Shown one piece after another: positions 22,836 through 34,841 of a stretch of DNA of 64,000 nt. A program made the translations under genes and the position numbers. Origin of the DNA: Mikania micrantha. Lineage: Eukaryota > Streptophyta > Magnoliopsida > Asterales > Asteraceae. Every line of letters starts with the position of its first letter. Within the stretch, counting starts at the first letter, position 1. The DNA lies in assembly GCA_009363875.1 (NCBI GenBank), contig CM018694.1:27723415-27787414 (forward strand), read 5' to 3'. A model generated the notes under the pieces. The model was not told the origin of the DNA. It was given only the letters and a program-made list of their open reading frames with translations, and did no database searches.

Positions 22836-23437
22836 ATGGCATCTTCATCATCAGCACCATACATACACATTATTGATTCGGAGGATGAGGAGCCGGTAGC
22901 TCCAGTACCACCATCATCACCAGCACCACCTATCCCATCTCCTCCACCATCTGAAAGGGATGATTCCGACCTGAGGAGGATCCGGATGAGGATCCGGAGG
23001 AGGAGCCTAAGGAGGAACCAGCTGAGGATACTCAGGAGATTCCTGCTGAGGGACCTTCTACTCATCCACCACCTGCATTGGATGTTCCTGAGCCTAAGAG
23101 GCAACGGACTGATTCAGAGGAGATTGCCCAACTACGTCAGGACTTGTACTGGGCAAATGATAGGATTGAGTACAATGTTCGGGAACTCTGGGATGCGAAT
23201 GAAAGATACGATAACCTTTACAACTTGGTTAATGGGATGCGAAATGAGATCATCCAGTTGACTGATCTTCTTCAAGATTCTGAGAACCGAGCTGAGATTC
23301 TGGAAGGCAGACTTGAAGCCTTGAAAGACTTGGTGGCCTCGGAGAATGAAGAAGAGGATGAAGAGGAGGAAGGGGAGGAACTAGCACCAGCTGTTGATTC
23401 TGATCCTGAATCCACTATTGATGACCCAGAGGACTGA
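22836..23437 (+). pseudogene. Accessory ORF upstream of gag in A (acidic, coiled coil), frameshifted
   Basis: A frame opens at ATG 22836 with an acidic, Ser- and Pro-rich N-terminus. It shifts by one base near 22972, within a GAGGATCCG-type repeat, into the frame that ends at 23437. The C-terminal half has a Leu-rich heptad pattern (EEIAQLRQDL to LEALKDLV, 23122-23335), typical of a coiled coil, then a Glu-rich tail. It lies in its own frame, 233 bp before the gag ATG, so it is a separate product and not the start of Gag. Tekay elements usually have one gag-pol ORF, so an ORF before gag is unusual. Elements B and C show none here. Function unknown. Confidence 0.6.
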
Positions 23438-23670
23438 TCTAGTTGAACTTATTAGGGGCGGGTTGTGTCCCTACATTAGATGTTTGGAAAACTTATGTTT
23501 TGATTTTGAAAGTATTGTACTCAAATCAGATTATTATCTATTGAAAACTATTACTTATTGCCAACAGTTGTGTTGATTTCTATATTACATGTTTGATGTT
23601 TGTTGTATTGTTTACACGTTTCACATTGGACTTTGATAACACTCTAACATTTCTTTTAACTAGGAAGATA

Positions 23671-24900
23671 ATGGCCGGTGAGAACGTACAGATGACAGTT
23701 GCTGAGCTCAATGAGCTGATCAATAACAGGGTCGCGAAGGCAATCGCGAACTACGTTCAGACACACACTACAGGGCCACAGGGACCAGCAGGAGGATTGG
23801 TGAACCCACAGGCGTGCAAGTTCAAGATGTTCTTGGACTGTAAGCCACATAACTTCAAAGGATCGGAGGGAGCCATTGGACTCCTACGATGGATTGAAAA
23901 GGCCGAATCAGTTTTTGAGATGTGTAACTGTCCTGAGGAGAATAAGGTTAAGTATGCTACTGGAACTTTGGAAGGTCCGGCATTGACTTGGTGGAACTCG
24001 AATGTTCAAACATTGGGCGAGGCCAATGCCCTAACTTGGAATGGTTTCAAGACCTTATTGCAGGAGGAGTACTGTCCTCATAGTGAAATGCAGAAACTGG
24101 AGGAGGAGTATTGGCACCTCAAGATGGAGGGGTCAAACATCGAGGAGTACACGACTCGGTCACATGAACTGGCCAGACTCCTACCTCACATGACTACTCC
24201 AGCAAGCAAGTGGATAGAGAGGTACATCGGGGGATTGATGCCTCAGATCCAGGGATTGGTTACGTCTGCAAATCCCACAACGATTCAACAAGCTGTTCGT
24301 TTAGCACACCAACTGACTGATCAGGCAGTATTACAGGGAACTCTGCCTAAACGGACATCAGCTACTATGGTGGGAGACCACAAGAGGAAGTAGGAAAGTA
24401 GCAACACCAAGAATTTTAACCAACAGCCGTTTCAACAGAACCGAAAGCAGGACTCACACAAGTCTTATCACAACTCGAACAGTGGTCAGCAGTCATCATC
24501 GTCAGGGGGGTATATTGGTAAGCACCCAAAGTGCAACAAGTGTGGGTTTCATCATGCTGGGAATCAGTGTGATAAGTTCAAGTGTCAATGGTGTGGTAAA
24601 GTTGGGCATGCAGCTAAGGATTACCGCGGGGAGCTGCAAAACAGTTCCAACAATCAAAATAACAATCAGAACAATGCACAGAAGGGCTGCTTTGAGTGTG
24701 GTAAGCTGGGACACTTCAAGAAGGATTGCCCACAACTAAAGAAAGGCGGGACTAATGATGCAAATGGCAACGGCAACGGAAATGGCAATGGCACCAATAA
24801 CAACAACAACAACAACAATGGTGCTCGGGGCAGGGCGTTTGTGATTGGAGGACGTCAGGCACGGGAGGATCCCAACATTTTCACGGGTACGTTCTCTTAA
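23671..24900 (+). pseudogene. gag: gag of element A (capsid and zinc knuckles), one stop
   Basis: Start is ATG 23671 (MAGENVQM), preceded by TTTCTTTTAACTAG, which resembles a splice acceptor. The capsid (retrotrans_gag) core is clear: FLDCKPHNFKGSEGA, then LTWWN and IGGLMPQIQG. TAG at 24391-24393 interrupts the frame after the capsid; the same frame then continues through the nucleocapsid. That part has a degenerate first knuckle, a second with Tyr in place of the last Cys (CQWCGKVGHAAKDY), and a canonical third (CFECGKLGHFKKDC). An Asn/Gly-rich stretch follows (about 24750-24820). The frame ends at TAA 24898-24900, exactly where the protease begins in another frame, so a one-base loss separates gag from pol. 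Gag packages the RNA in cytoplasmic particles. Confidence 0.85.
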
Positions 24901-24917
24901 ATAATCACTATGCTTCT

Positions 24918-26918
24918 ATGCTATTTGACACTGGTGCAGACCGGAGTTTTGTGTCTAGTTCATTATCTAAGTTGCTAAATGTTAGTCCCACTGCCTTAGA
25001 AAATCCATACACTATAGAATTAGCTGATGGCAAGTTAATTGTAGTTGAACAAATCCTTAAAGGATGTATCCTTGATTTGATGGGTCAAACATTAGAAATT
25101 GATCTTATGCCTATCAATTTAGGCAGTTTTGATGTAGTCATTGGCATGGACTGGTTGTCCAAACACCAGGCTGAAATAGTATGCCATGAAAAGATTGTTC
25201 GTATACCTCTTTCGCATGGAGAGACATTGTATGTACAAGGCGAAAAGACCAGTACGCCACTGCGTCTCATATCTTGTATGAAAGCACACAAATGTCAGCG
25301 TAAAGGTCATACAACAGTTATAGCACTTATAACTGAGAAGCCGGTAACTGAGAAGAAGATTGAAGACATCCCAGTATTTTGTGAATTTCCCGAAGTATTT
25401 CCAGAAGACTTGCCGGGATTACCGCCTATCAGACAGGTGGAATTCCGAATCGACCTTACACCAGATGCAGCACTGGTAGCTAGGGCGCCTTATCGACTTG
25501 CACCATCTGAGATGCAAGAGTTATCTACACAACTGCAAGAGTTGTTGGATAAGGGTTTTATACGACCTAGTTTTTCACCGTGGGGAGCTCCAGTCTTATT
25601 TGTCAAGAAAAAGGACGGGACTTTCCGTATGTGTATCGATTACCGGGAACTGAACAAGGTTACTATCAAAAACCGGTATCCGTTACCTAGAATTGATGAT
25701 CTGTTCGATCAATTGCAAGGTTCGAGTTACTACTCGAAGATTGATCTCAGATCGGGTTATCATCAACTCAGAGTTCAAGAAGAAGATATTCCGAAGACAG
25801 CATTCAGGACGCGCTATGGCCATTATGAGTTCTTGGTCATGCCATTTGGGTTGACAAACGCTCCAGCTGTATTCATGGATCTCATGAATCGTGTTTGTAA
25901 ACCTTATCTTGATAAGTTTGTCATTGTGTTCATTGATGACATTCTCATCTATTCTCAGACTGAGGAGGAGCATGCTGAACATCTTCGATTGCTGTTGGAA
26001 TTACTGAAACAAGAACAACTGTACGCTAAGTTCTCAAAATGTGACTTTTGGATGCGAGAAGTTCAATTTCTGGGGCATATAGTTAATGAAAAGGGTATAC
26101 ACGTTGATCCAGCAAAAATTGAGGCGATTAGGAATTGGGAAGCGCCAAAAACCCCTACCGAGGTACGACAATTCCTTGGTTTGGCGGGTTATTATCGACG
26201 ATTCATTGAGGGTTTCTCAAAGATCGCTCAACCACTTACAGCTCTTACGCACAAGGGAACGAAGTATAACTGGATGGATAAACAGGAAGCTGCATTCCAG
26301 TTATTGAAACAGAAACTCTGCAGTGCACCGATTATGTCCTTACTGGAAGGGACGGAAGACTTTGTGGTGTATTGTGATGCATCTGCACAGGGTTTGGGAT
26401 GTGTATTGATGCAACGTGATAAAGTGATTGCTTATGCTTCAAGGAAACTACGACCACACGAAAAGAATTACACTACTCATGACTTGGAGTTAGGAGCAGT
26501 GGTTTTTGCTTTGAAGATTTGGAGGCATTACCTATATGGAACCAAGTGTACCATTTACACTGATCATAAGAGTTTACAACATATCTTTGATCAGAAGGAA
26601 CTCAACATGAGACAGCGACGATGGGTCGAGTTGTTAAATGACTACGAATGCGCGATCAAGTATCATCCGGGAAAAGCTAATGTGGTAGCTGACGCTCTAA
26701 ACAGAAAAGACACAACAGGAACAAGACGGGTTCGCGCACTTATGATGACAATACATACTGACTTACCTGACAAGGTACGCAGTGCTCAGCTCGAGGCCTT
26801 GAAAATGAAAACTTGGTACAGGAATCATTACGAAGAATGGAAGAACAATTGGATGTTAAACCTGATGGAATTCGTTATTTTATTAATCAACTGTGGACAC
26901 CTTTGTATGGAGGTTTGA
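24918..26918 (+). pseudogene. pol: pol of A: protease, reverse transcriptase, RNase H
   Basis: This is a 666-residue open stretch. The first residues lie inside the protease (DTGA at 4-7), so the true frame starts upstream, near 24890. The RT has the usual fingers and palm motifs (WGAPVLFVKKKDG, IDYRELNKVT) and an intact catalytic FIDD at 338-341 (25929-25940). RNase H has its first Asp in CDAS at 487 and the ELGAVVFALKIWRHYL helix. The RNase H / integrase linker follows. A one-base loss in the A-run 26802-26805 shifts the frame, so the last residues before the stop at 26918 are out of frame. Active-site residues are preserved, as expected for a young insertion. Confidence 0.9.
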
Positions 26919-27475
26919 GGGAACTCGTGATGGATGAAGCACACAAGTCTAGATATTCAGTCCATCCGGGATCAGATAAGATGTATCATGACTTGAAGGC
27001 AATGTATTGGTGGCCTCACATGAAAGCAGTCATTGCTAGATACGTTAGCAAATGTTTGACTTGTTCGAAAGTCAAAGTGGAATATCAGAAACAATCTGGT
27101 TTGCTACAACAACCAGAAATACCAATGTGGAAATGGGAACAGATTTCGATGGACTTCATTACTAAATTACCCCGTACACCAAGTGGTTGTGATACAATAT
27201 GGGTGATTGTCGATCGATTAACGAAATCTGCACATTTCTTAGCAATCAAGGAAACCGACAAGATGGAGAAACTTACTCGTATTTACATCAAGGAAGTGGT
27301 AGCACGACATGGTGTGCCAATTTCCATCTTATCAGATCGGGATGCTCGATTTACTTCCAACTTTTGGAAATCACTTCATAAGTCATTGGGAACTCGTTTG
27401 GATATGAGTACCGCATATCATCCACAGACAGACGGTCAGAGTGAACGTACGATTCAAACGCTCAAGGATATGTAA
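26813..27475 (+). pseudogene. pol: pol of A: integrase core
   Basis: Continues pol after the shift at 26802-26805. The zinc finger is complete (H44, H51, C81, C84 of this 220-residue stretch), and the catalytic triad is present: D114 (MDFITKLP), D175 (LSDRDARF), E211 (TDGQSERT). It stops at TAA/TGTAA near 27473 because of a deletion of about 13 bp just after LKDM, judged against the same place in element B (58359-58385). Integrase inserts the cDNA into the genome; here it would be truncated soon after the catalytic Glu. Confidence 0.9.
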
Positions 27476-27939
27476 TCGATTTTGGTGATAGCTGGGAAAA
27501 CCATTTACCGTTAGTGGAATTCTCTTACAACAATAGTTATCATACAAGTATTCAGGCAGCACCGTTTGAAGCTTTGTATGGTCGCAAATGTCGTTCACCA
27601 GTTTGCTGGGCTGAAATTGGTGACAGTCAGATTACAGGTCCTGAACTAGTGCACGAGACGACAGAAAAGATAGTACAAATCCGGAACCGTATGGCAGCGG
27701 CCCGAGATCGACAGAAGAGTTATGCTGACAAACGTCGAAAGCCATTGGAATTTCAAGTCGGAGACCGAGTTCTTCTAAAGGTATCACCTTGGAAAGGTGT
27801 GATACGATTCGGCAAGCGCGGGAAGCTTAGTCCACGGTACGTAGGACCTTTTGAGATCCTGAAAAGGATTGGTCCGGTTGCGTATCAACTCAAATTACCG
27901 GATGAACTCAGTGGAGTTCATGATGTTTTTCACGTATAG
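27476..27939 (+). pseudogene. pol: pol of A: integrase C-terminal (GPY/F) part
   Basis: Third pol frame, starting after the deletion. It carries EFSYNNSYHTSI, the ALYGRKCRSP motif, the basic RQKSYADKRRKPLEF stretch and the GPY/F module (YVGPFEILKRIGPVAY). TAG at 27937-27939 follows HDVFHV, one codon before the chromodomain linker; the same frame stays open beyond it. Confidence 0.88.
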
Positions 27940-28206
27940 AATTTAAAGAAATGTCTTTCTGATGAGACATTGATTGTACCACTGGAAGAAATACAAGTGG
28001 ATGAACAGTTACGATTTATTGAGGAAGCAGCTGAAATCATGGACCGAGAGGTCAAACAGCTCAAACAAAGCAAAATTCCGATAGTCAAAGTCCGTTGGAA
28101 TTCAAGACGTGGACCTGAATTCACATGCGAACGGGAAGACCAAATGACGAAGAAGTATCCTCATCTGTTCAAAACAACAGCAACAAACACCGAGAGCACA
28201 CGTTAA
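27940..28206 (+). pseudogene. pol: pol of A: chromodomain
   Basis: After the stop at 27937 the same frame runs to TAA 28204-28206. It shows the chromodomain signature: EIMDREVKQLKQSKIPIVKVRW and a final EDQMTKKYPHLF. Chromodomains of chromoviruses bind histone marks and direct integration to heterochromatin, which agrees with this gene-free setting. One aromatic-cage position reads Cys in EFTCERED, where relatives usually have Trp, so binding may be reduced. Confidence 0.85.
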
Positions 28207-28773
28207 ATTTCGGGACGAAATTTCCTTCAACAAGGGGATGACGTGATGCTTCACACATCAACACTTCAGATTTCAAACTGTAAGCACAAACACTTTATTC
28301 AATTGATTTTGTTACAAACATTTGTGCTACACTACATTTTTATGTGCTAAAACATTTGTGCTACATTACATTTTTATGTGCTACATTACATTGATGTGCT
28401 ACATTTCATATGTTATATGTTATGGTAGTACATGTATGATTAGTTACACATTGCACACATTTTGCTATGTGCGAGGTTGCATAGTACAAACAGTTACAAA
28501 CACTCACTATGTGCGAGGTTACACAGCACAATATGATCAACCACAAACAGTCACAGTTAGGTGAACTAACTAGTGTACACGCAAACAGTTACATAGAATG
28601 ATCACACTTAGTTGTGATGTTGCAAACATTGGATTTCGTGTGCAAGTACACACAAGCACACAGAATGATCAGACATCACACCAACATGTATAGCTGGAAC
28701 TCACAAGGAGTTTCCTAACTACTCTTAACACTAAGCAATTTTCGGGACGAAAATTCCTTTAACAAGGGGATGA
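28207..28773 (+). other. 3' spacer of A with duplicated polypurine-tract region
   Basis: Non-coding. GGGACGAAATTTCC followed by AACAAGGGGATGA lies at 28212-28242 and again, slightly changed, at 28743-28773 next to the LTR. Between them are imperfect repeats of TGTGCTACATTACAT (about 28320-28410) and of TATGTGCGAGGTTRCA (about 28465 and 28507). The inner tract is probably a decayed copy of the outer one. Confidence 0.75.
28761..28773 (+). other. Polypurine tract of A
   Basis: AACAAGGGGATGA directly abuts the 3' LTR start at 28774 and serves as plus-strand primer. Confidence 0.85.
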
Positions 28774-31210
28774 TGTGACAATTCGGCTTTTCCGGATTAA
28801 CACCATTAGTAAAAGTTAGCAATAATATCACGAAATTATGTAATATAGCAAACTAGAAGGACTTGATTTGAACAAAATGGGTCTAGATACATTAGATCTA
28901 CAAGGATTATATTTGTAATATCAACAAATTAGGAAGTTTGACTTTTAGAAGTCAAAATTCGTGAAAAAGTTTAGAAAGTTGCAAATTGGCATTAAAATTC
29001 GATAGATTAATTGTGTTAAACGATTTCTAATCATCATATTGATGATTATAACAGTTTCCATACGTTACTAACACATTAACTCGTCGAATTAAATTAAAAT
29101 GATGACTAAAATTCGAAACCGTTGCAATGAATATCAAATTCGTATACCCCGACTACAATTAACAAAAATTGGTACTCCAGAACCTTTAGTCGGCATTGTT
29201 AGGTTCTTTTGCATCATAGAATTCGAAGTGAGAAGCTGTAAATCGAAGAACTCGAGTGTGAGGAGGCCGAAACAAAACCAAATAGCCGATCTGTAGCAAT
29301 TCGAGAACCATTCGGGTAAGTATCATCATCTACACATTCCTTGTAACACTACTAAGTAAATCCCCATAGTAATTCTGGGTTCTAACATCGGATTATGCAA
29401 GTTCGATTGTTAGGGTTCTTTGAATAAATCGGTTTTGGGGTTTCGGTCCAAATAGGTTTGATAATCAAAATTTTATACTCAGATAGCTTCGGAATACTAT
29501 ACTAAAAGAAATCCCTAAGTCAATTTCATCAAATCATTACGAATTTTAAGAGGTCTAATTCTAGGGTTCTTAGACAAAACCGATTTGGGGGTTTCGATAC
29601 AAATAACCTTTAGAGTAGAATTAAACTATACATTGAGTTTCAGAAACATCTCGTTTATGAAATTCAGATGCTAATTCGATTAAACAAAACCGAATTAAAT
29701 GATTTCTAGTTTTAGGGTTCTTGAGTGTCGAACGGATTGGGTTTTCGAATCAATCGATCATGAAAATCAAATTAATCATTACTAATATGTTCGAAATATC
29801 ATATCAAATGAAAACCCTATGGTTTTGGAACCGAGTGGATTCGAATTTGGGTTCAATTGGAACCATTTGGTTCGGGTTAGTAAAAACAATAGGGAACCCG
29901 ATCTATTAAGGGTTAAAACAATTTAGAAGTGAATCTGTTAACAAAAACTAAGATAGACCAACTGGTCCGAGCATGTGTGTGTTTGGGGGAGGTCCCGGGT
30001 TCGAACCCGAGGGCTGCCATATTTCTGTATTTAAACCAAGCTTTGGTTTTTAGCCCGTAACTTCTTCGTTTCAAGTCCGATTCGAGCCGTTCAAGTTGCG
30101 TTGGAACCGTAACGAAGTCCCGAACGAAATATAATAATAGAATTTATATTTTAACACGAAAACGAAATCGCGTATAATTACGTTTGTTTAAATAAAATCA
30201 TAAGCGATGATATGATTTTATTAAACGATTTCAAAGTCACGCGTACTTACGTATGCACATTTCTAACACTCTAACATACGTGTGTTGACACGTATGTGAT
30301 ATCAAGCACAAAACTACATCACGAATAACACTACGTTATTATTTAAACACAGGTTCTTCGTAGAGGACTTTCTACGCGAGTTCAAGTGTTTGATCATTCT
30401 AATCACAAACAAAGGTGCGTACACGGCCCCTTTCTTATTTTAACTGTTTTGGGGGAGAAAACATGTGCAACAAACACTTTAGATACATATCACTTGCATG
30501 AGTTAGCTGTTTACATTAAGTGCAAACATAGCATTACAAGTCCTTACATTTCGAACCGTTTAGTTTGCCGTAGTGCAAAGCGTGGTATTTGGAAATAGAT
30601 CTATTAGGTTTGACAAACCTCACTTGGTAGATGGGATCTACGCAAGTGTTTGACTAGCCAATTCACATTACTATTGTTTGTGCTAGACAATAGTGGCAAG
30701 GAAAAACATGCGTTAGCATGCAACAGTCAGCTTCGGTGTCAACCACTTATGTAAATAGTATAAATGACTAGCTATCATGACTATGCATGTGTGATTATGT
30801 TATCTGCAACATTTTGATTATACAGTTGTTTCAAACATTTGTTAATGCTTAAACCTGTGTAATGCACCAACCTTTGTGTTGACTTGATTTACATGTTTTC
30901 TCAGGACGCTAAGGTACACGAGCAAGCTAGCATGGACTAGGAGATCGAGTCGCATGCATATCTTACATCATAGTTGTTTCTGATTTGAATATTTGAGACA
31001 TTAGTATTGTAATTTACATTTTGCAAACATGGGATTGTTTCACTTTTTACAAACGCTTCCGCAATGTTTTAAACTCTGAATTTTTCAATTAAGACCAAAG
31101 TTATGTTTGAAAATCATATAGAGGTCTTCGTTATGTCTAATGATCTGAGATCCTGGTTTGTCACGTCCCAAACGGTATGACTCCGTTAGTTGAAAATTGG
31201 GGGTGTGACA
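28774..31210 (+). repeat. 3' LTR of element A
   Basis: Begins TGTGACAATTCGG and ends at 31210 before GTGTA. It carries the same tRNA-like module (about 29957-30030), but with GTGTGTTTGGGG and a broken T-run (TTTCTG), so the module would be terminated less well here. The palindrome is at 30606-30620. Confidence 0.95.
29957..30030 (+). promoter_or_regulatory. tRNA-like Pol III module in 3' LTR of A
   Basis: A box TAGACCAACTGG and B box GGTTCGAACCC are unchanged from the 5' LTR, with the same spacing. The following T-run is interrupted by a C. A substitution between the boxes shows the spacer is freer to vary than the boxes. Confidence 0.5.
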
Positions 31211-31215
31211 GTGTA

Positions 31216-31904
31216 TAACATATTTTCGATATAATCTTGTTGGTATATGATCCTTTTAATCTTTTAATTTATAAGAAATAGGCATAATGAGACTTATCAT
31301 GTTTTAGGTACATTATGAATGAAATATTGAAAATTTTAAGTTATTTAAAGAAAGATATATTCATATTAGAAATATATTGACAATCAATAAATTAGTTTAA
31401 TCAAGAAAACTGCATTTTAAACACTTATTTATCTGGATGCATTAAGAACACCAAATTTGTACAATGTATAACAAAATTACCTCATGCATGCTCTTATTTG
31501 TTTTTGGATGCAATAAATATCCAGGTCTATACATCATATAATAGAGGTAATTTATTGCATGCACTTATTAGTTTGGATGCAATGAGAGTTTCATGACTAT
31601 ACATTGTATTCCAAAGGAGTCTCAAGCATACTCTTATTTAATTTGTTTTCTTAATTAGACTAATAAAGTATATGATATTCTCAATTTCTTACATTAAAAC
31701 ATACTTTCCTCAACTAAATAAAATGATCAATGTTTCATAAATTTGATTTAGTTTTCTCAATCAGTCTATTCTCATAAATTTTAAAGTCTACCAATCTCAT
31801 CATAATAAAAATATTATTATATTCATCAAAATGTGTCTTTTCATAGGAAAAATTAATTTAAAATGAATCCTATCATGTTCAAAATTTTTGCATAAGTCAT
31901 GTAT
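31216..31904. other. AT-rich flank downstream of Copia remnant F, with a 70-bp repeat
   Basis: No ORF was recognised. Three imperfect copies of a unit of about 70 bp beginning GGATGCA lie at 31435, 31506 and 31575, each with TATACAT/TATAACA and a CATGCA(T) element. In the minus-strand orientation of F this is the post-pol region or LTR of that element. LTR ends were not found. Confidence 0.6.
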
Positions 31905-34111
31905 TTATTCTTGAAAATTTATCATTCCAAATGAGTGAATTAAAAATTCAAACCTTGAGGTATCCAAAGGTTTTGTAAATATATCGGCCAACTGAAATTC
32001 AGTATCAACTTGAACAAGATTTATTTATCCTTTTTTCTGAGTTGCCTCTTAAGAAGTGATATCTTATTTCTATATGTGTTTGTTTTAGAATGTTGAATAG
32101 GATTTTAAGGTATAAAGATGACAACAAGATTATCTATATATAAAGGAGTTTTAAGAAATTTATAACCAAAATCAAGCATCTGGTTTTGAATCCAGAGAAC
32201 TTGAGAGCGACACAAAGACTCAGCAATGTACTCAGCTTCAATAGTAGATACCGAAACATTTGTTTGTTTCTTGCATTGCCATGAAACTAATCTATTTCCT
32301 AAAAATTGACATCCACCAGATGTGGATTTTCTATCCAAGTTACAACTGCCAAAATCACTATCAGTATATGCAAAAAGATTAAAATCTCGATCCTTTGGAT
32401 ACCAAAGACCTAAGGATGGTTTTCCTTTTAAATATCTAAAAATTCTTTTTACAGCAGCTTAATGAGATTCTTTTGGGTTTGATTGAAATCTAGCACACAC
32501 GCAGACTCCATACATAATGTCAGGTCTGCTAGCTGTTAAGTACATCAGTGAACCGATCATTGATATATAGTGTTTCTAATCTACAGAAACTCCATTTGAA
32601 TCAAGATCTAATTTAGTTCGTATCAACAGGTGTACTAGCTACCTTTGAATCAGACAAATTAAATTTAGCAAGAATATCACCAATATATTTTGATTGATGA
32701 ATGAAAATTCCAGCTGGAGTTTGTTTCCCCTGCAAACCAAGAAAAAATGTCAATTCTCCCATAGAGCTCATTTGAAATTTAGAATGCTTATGTGATTCAA
32801 AATCTTTGCAAAGTTTAGAATTTGTGGAACCTAAAATTATGTCATCTACATAAATCTGAACCAGCAATAGATCTTTTCCTTCTGTCTTATAAAAAAAGTC
32901 ATGTCTATTTGTCCTCTTTTGAAATGATTCTTCAGCAAGTAACTGGACAGTGTCTCATACCATGCTCTAGGCGCCTGATGAAGCCCATAAGGAGCCTTAT
33001 CTAGCTTGAAGACCCTATAAGGAAAATAAGGATCCTCAAAACCTGGAGGTTGAGAAACATAGACTTACTCATGTAATTTTCCATACAAGAAAGCTGACTT
33101 AACATCCATCTGATATACTATAAAATCTTTGGATGCAGCATATGCCAAAAAGATTCTTATTGCTTTAATTCTTGCTGCTGGAGCACATACATCATCATAG
33201 TCTATTCCTTCTTCTTGAGTATATCCCTGAGCAACAAGACGAGCTTTACTTTTGATTATTATTCCTCTATCATCCTTTTTGTTTCTAAAAACCCAACGAG
33301 TACCAATGGGATACATTCCATTTGGAAGATCAACCAATTCCCATACTTCTTGTTTTCTGAATTGTTGTAGCCCTTCTTGCATTGCTTCTACCCAACTTGC
33401 ATCTGCAAGTGCTTCATTTATATTCTTTGGTTCTATTTGAGAAAGGAAGCAAGAATAAAGACAAATATTTGATTCATGAGATGTGCTTCTTGTTGTTCTT
33501 TGATTCAGATAACCAATTATATTTGATGAAGGATGAGCCTTTTTATTTTTTCTATAATTGGATTGGGATCAATTGGATTGGGATCAATTGGAATCAAAGA
33601 TTCTAAATTTGTTTGATTTTGTATCTCCTTATTTGAAGAATTTGACACATGAGTGGTTATTTCAACATTTTGAGTTGGAGAAGATGCAACATTATTTTCA
33701 ACAGTATTTTCTATCAAAACATCTTCACTGTCTGATGCCGACTCAAATTGTTCTTCAGGATCCTCATTTATAGGATGCGGACTTTTTTCATTTGAACTTT
33801 GATTTTGAGGTCCCTGAGATGGAGATGTAGTATATTGAGGAGGATCAACTAGATGAACTCCCAAAGGTTTAGGGTTCAAGCCAAGATGACTTCCAAAGTT
33901 TGATGAATCTCCTGTATCAGTATTTTCATTTGAATTTTGATCTTCAAACATGATTGGATTTAAAGACTTTGAGAGAGCATCAATATCAGATAACCAATCT
34001 GGACCTGAGCTTGTCATAGAAAATTAATTTTCTTGAAATGTTACATTCAAGGATTCATCAACTATATTTGCTCTTCTATTGAACACTCTATATGCTTTTG
34101 ATAAAGAAGAG
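31905..34111 (-). pseudogene. pol: Decayed Copia pol (element F): hinge, RT, RNase H
   Basis: Read on the minus strand, the order is: end of the integrase/hinge (from 34111, KAYRVFNRR-like), hinge (34017-33517), RT N-terminal part (33382-33065, GTRWVFRNK, KARLVAQGY, MDVKSAFLYG), RT palm with YVDD (32867-32613), RNase H (32338-32105, DRKSTSGGCQFLG and EAEYIAES), and a C-terminal tail ending at a stop at 31905-31907. Frames are broken between blocks by indels and stops. The sequence resembles the pol of element G, so F is an old relative. It is cut at 34111 by element C; its 5' part should lie beyond the right end of the window. Confidence 0.88.
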
Positions 34112-34841
34112 TGTCACACCCCGAGCTGGCGGGCTGGATCGACTTTCCCGTTTGGCGGAAAGTTCTCGGGGCGTGATATCGTTTGATAATCAAAATAATC
34201 AGATTGTTTGCATAGCACATGATATATAATTGAGAAATGCTAACATGACAATGATATAGAATTACAAAGTTAAATTACAATGTTTTGTTCATAATTTAAC
34301 CAAGTAAATCTATCCAAAAGAATCAATGAGTTTCAATCTTGTAACTATACAAGATCTACAAAAGATGATTCATTGTTTTGTCATTCCAAAAGTATGCACG
34401 ACACAAAATGTAGCTAGGTCTTCTAAAAGTCCACTAGCTATGTTCCTGAATGCTGGTGACTAGACATGTAAACAAAGTCAACACTAGGTTGGTGAGTTCA
34501 TAAGTTTAATAATTGAAAACCATTGATTTATTGCCATTCATTTTCACAATGTTACACACAAGACTTGTTTATGAATGTTTCATTTGTCACATACAATGTC
34601 CTCTCCATAGCTATACTTACAAATGGTGTTTCATCCAATCAAGCATGCTTATATATAGGGCATACGAAAGGGTCGAGCCTACATCCCGCCCAGACGCCAT
34701 CCCACCACATGCTCAACAGGATTTAACACTACTTGTAATACAAATATGGATACCCATCTCATTTCACCCATTATTCCCCAAGTTCGATTATTCCCATCAT
34801 TTGGAAGAGAGACGTAATTGTCTCTGTTAGCTATTCCTTAC

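Larger units (their letters stand above)
20217..31210 (+). mobile_element. Gypsy element A, Tekay-like chromovirus, full length but defective
   Basis: The element is 10,994 bp, bounded by perfect GTGTA duplications (20212-20216, 31211-31215). LTRs of 2436 and 2437 bp differ at about thirty positions by eye (about 1.3%), so the insertion is fairly recent. Order is LTR, PBS, accessory ORF, gag, protease, RT, RNase H, integrase, chromodomain, spacer, polypurine tract, LTR, which is the Gypsy order. The C-terminal chromodomain after the integrase and the long LTRs place it with Tekay/Del chromoviruses. At least four frameshifts and two in-frame stops make it non-autonomous now. Confidence 0.95.

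Noticed and set aside
24880..24930. Programmed frameshift between gag and protease in A
   Set aside because: No slippery heptamer plus structure is evident, and other single-base losses in the same element point to mutation.
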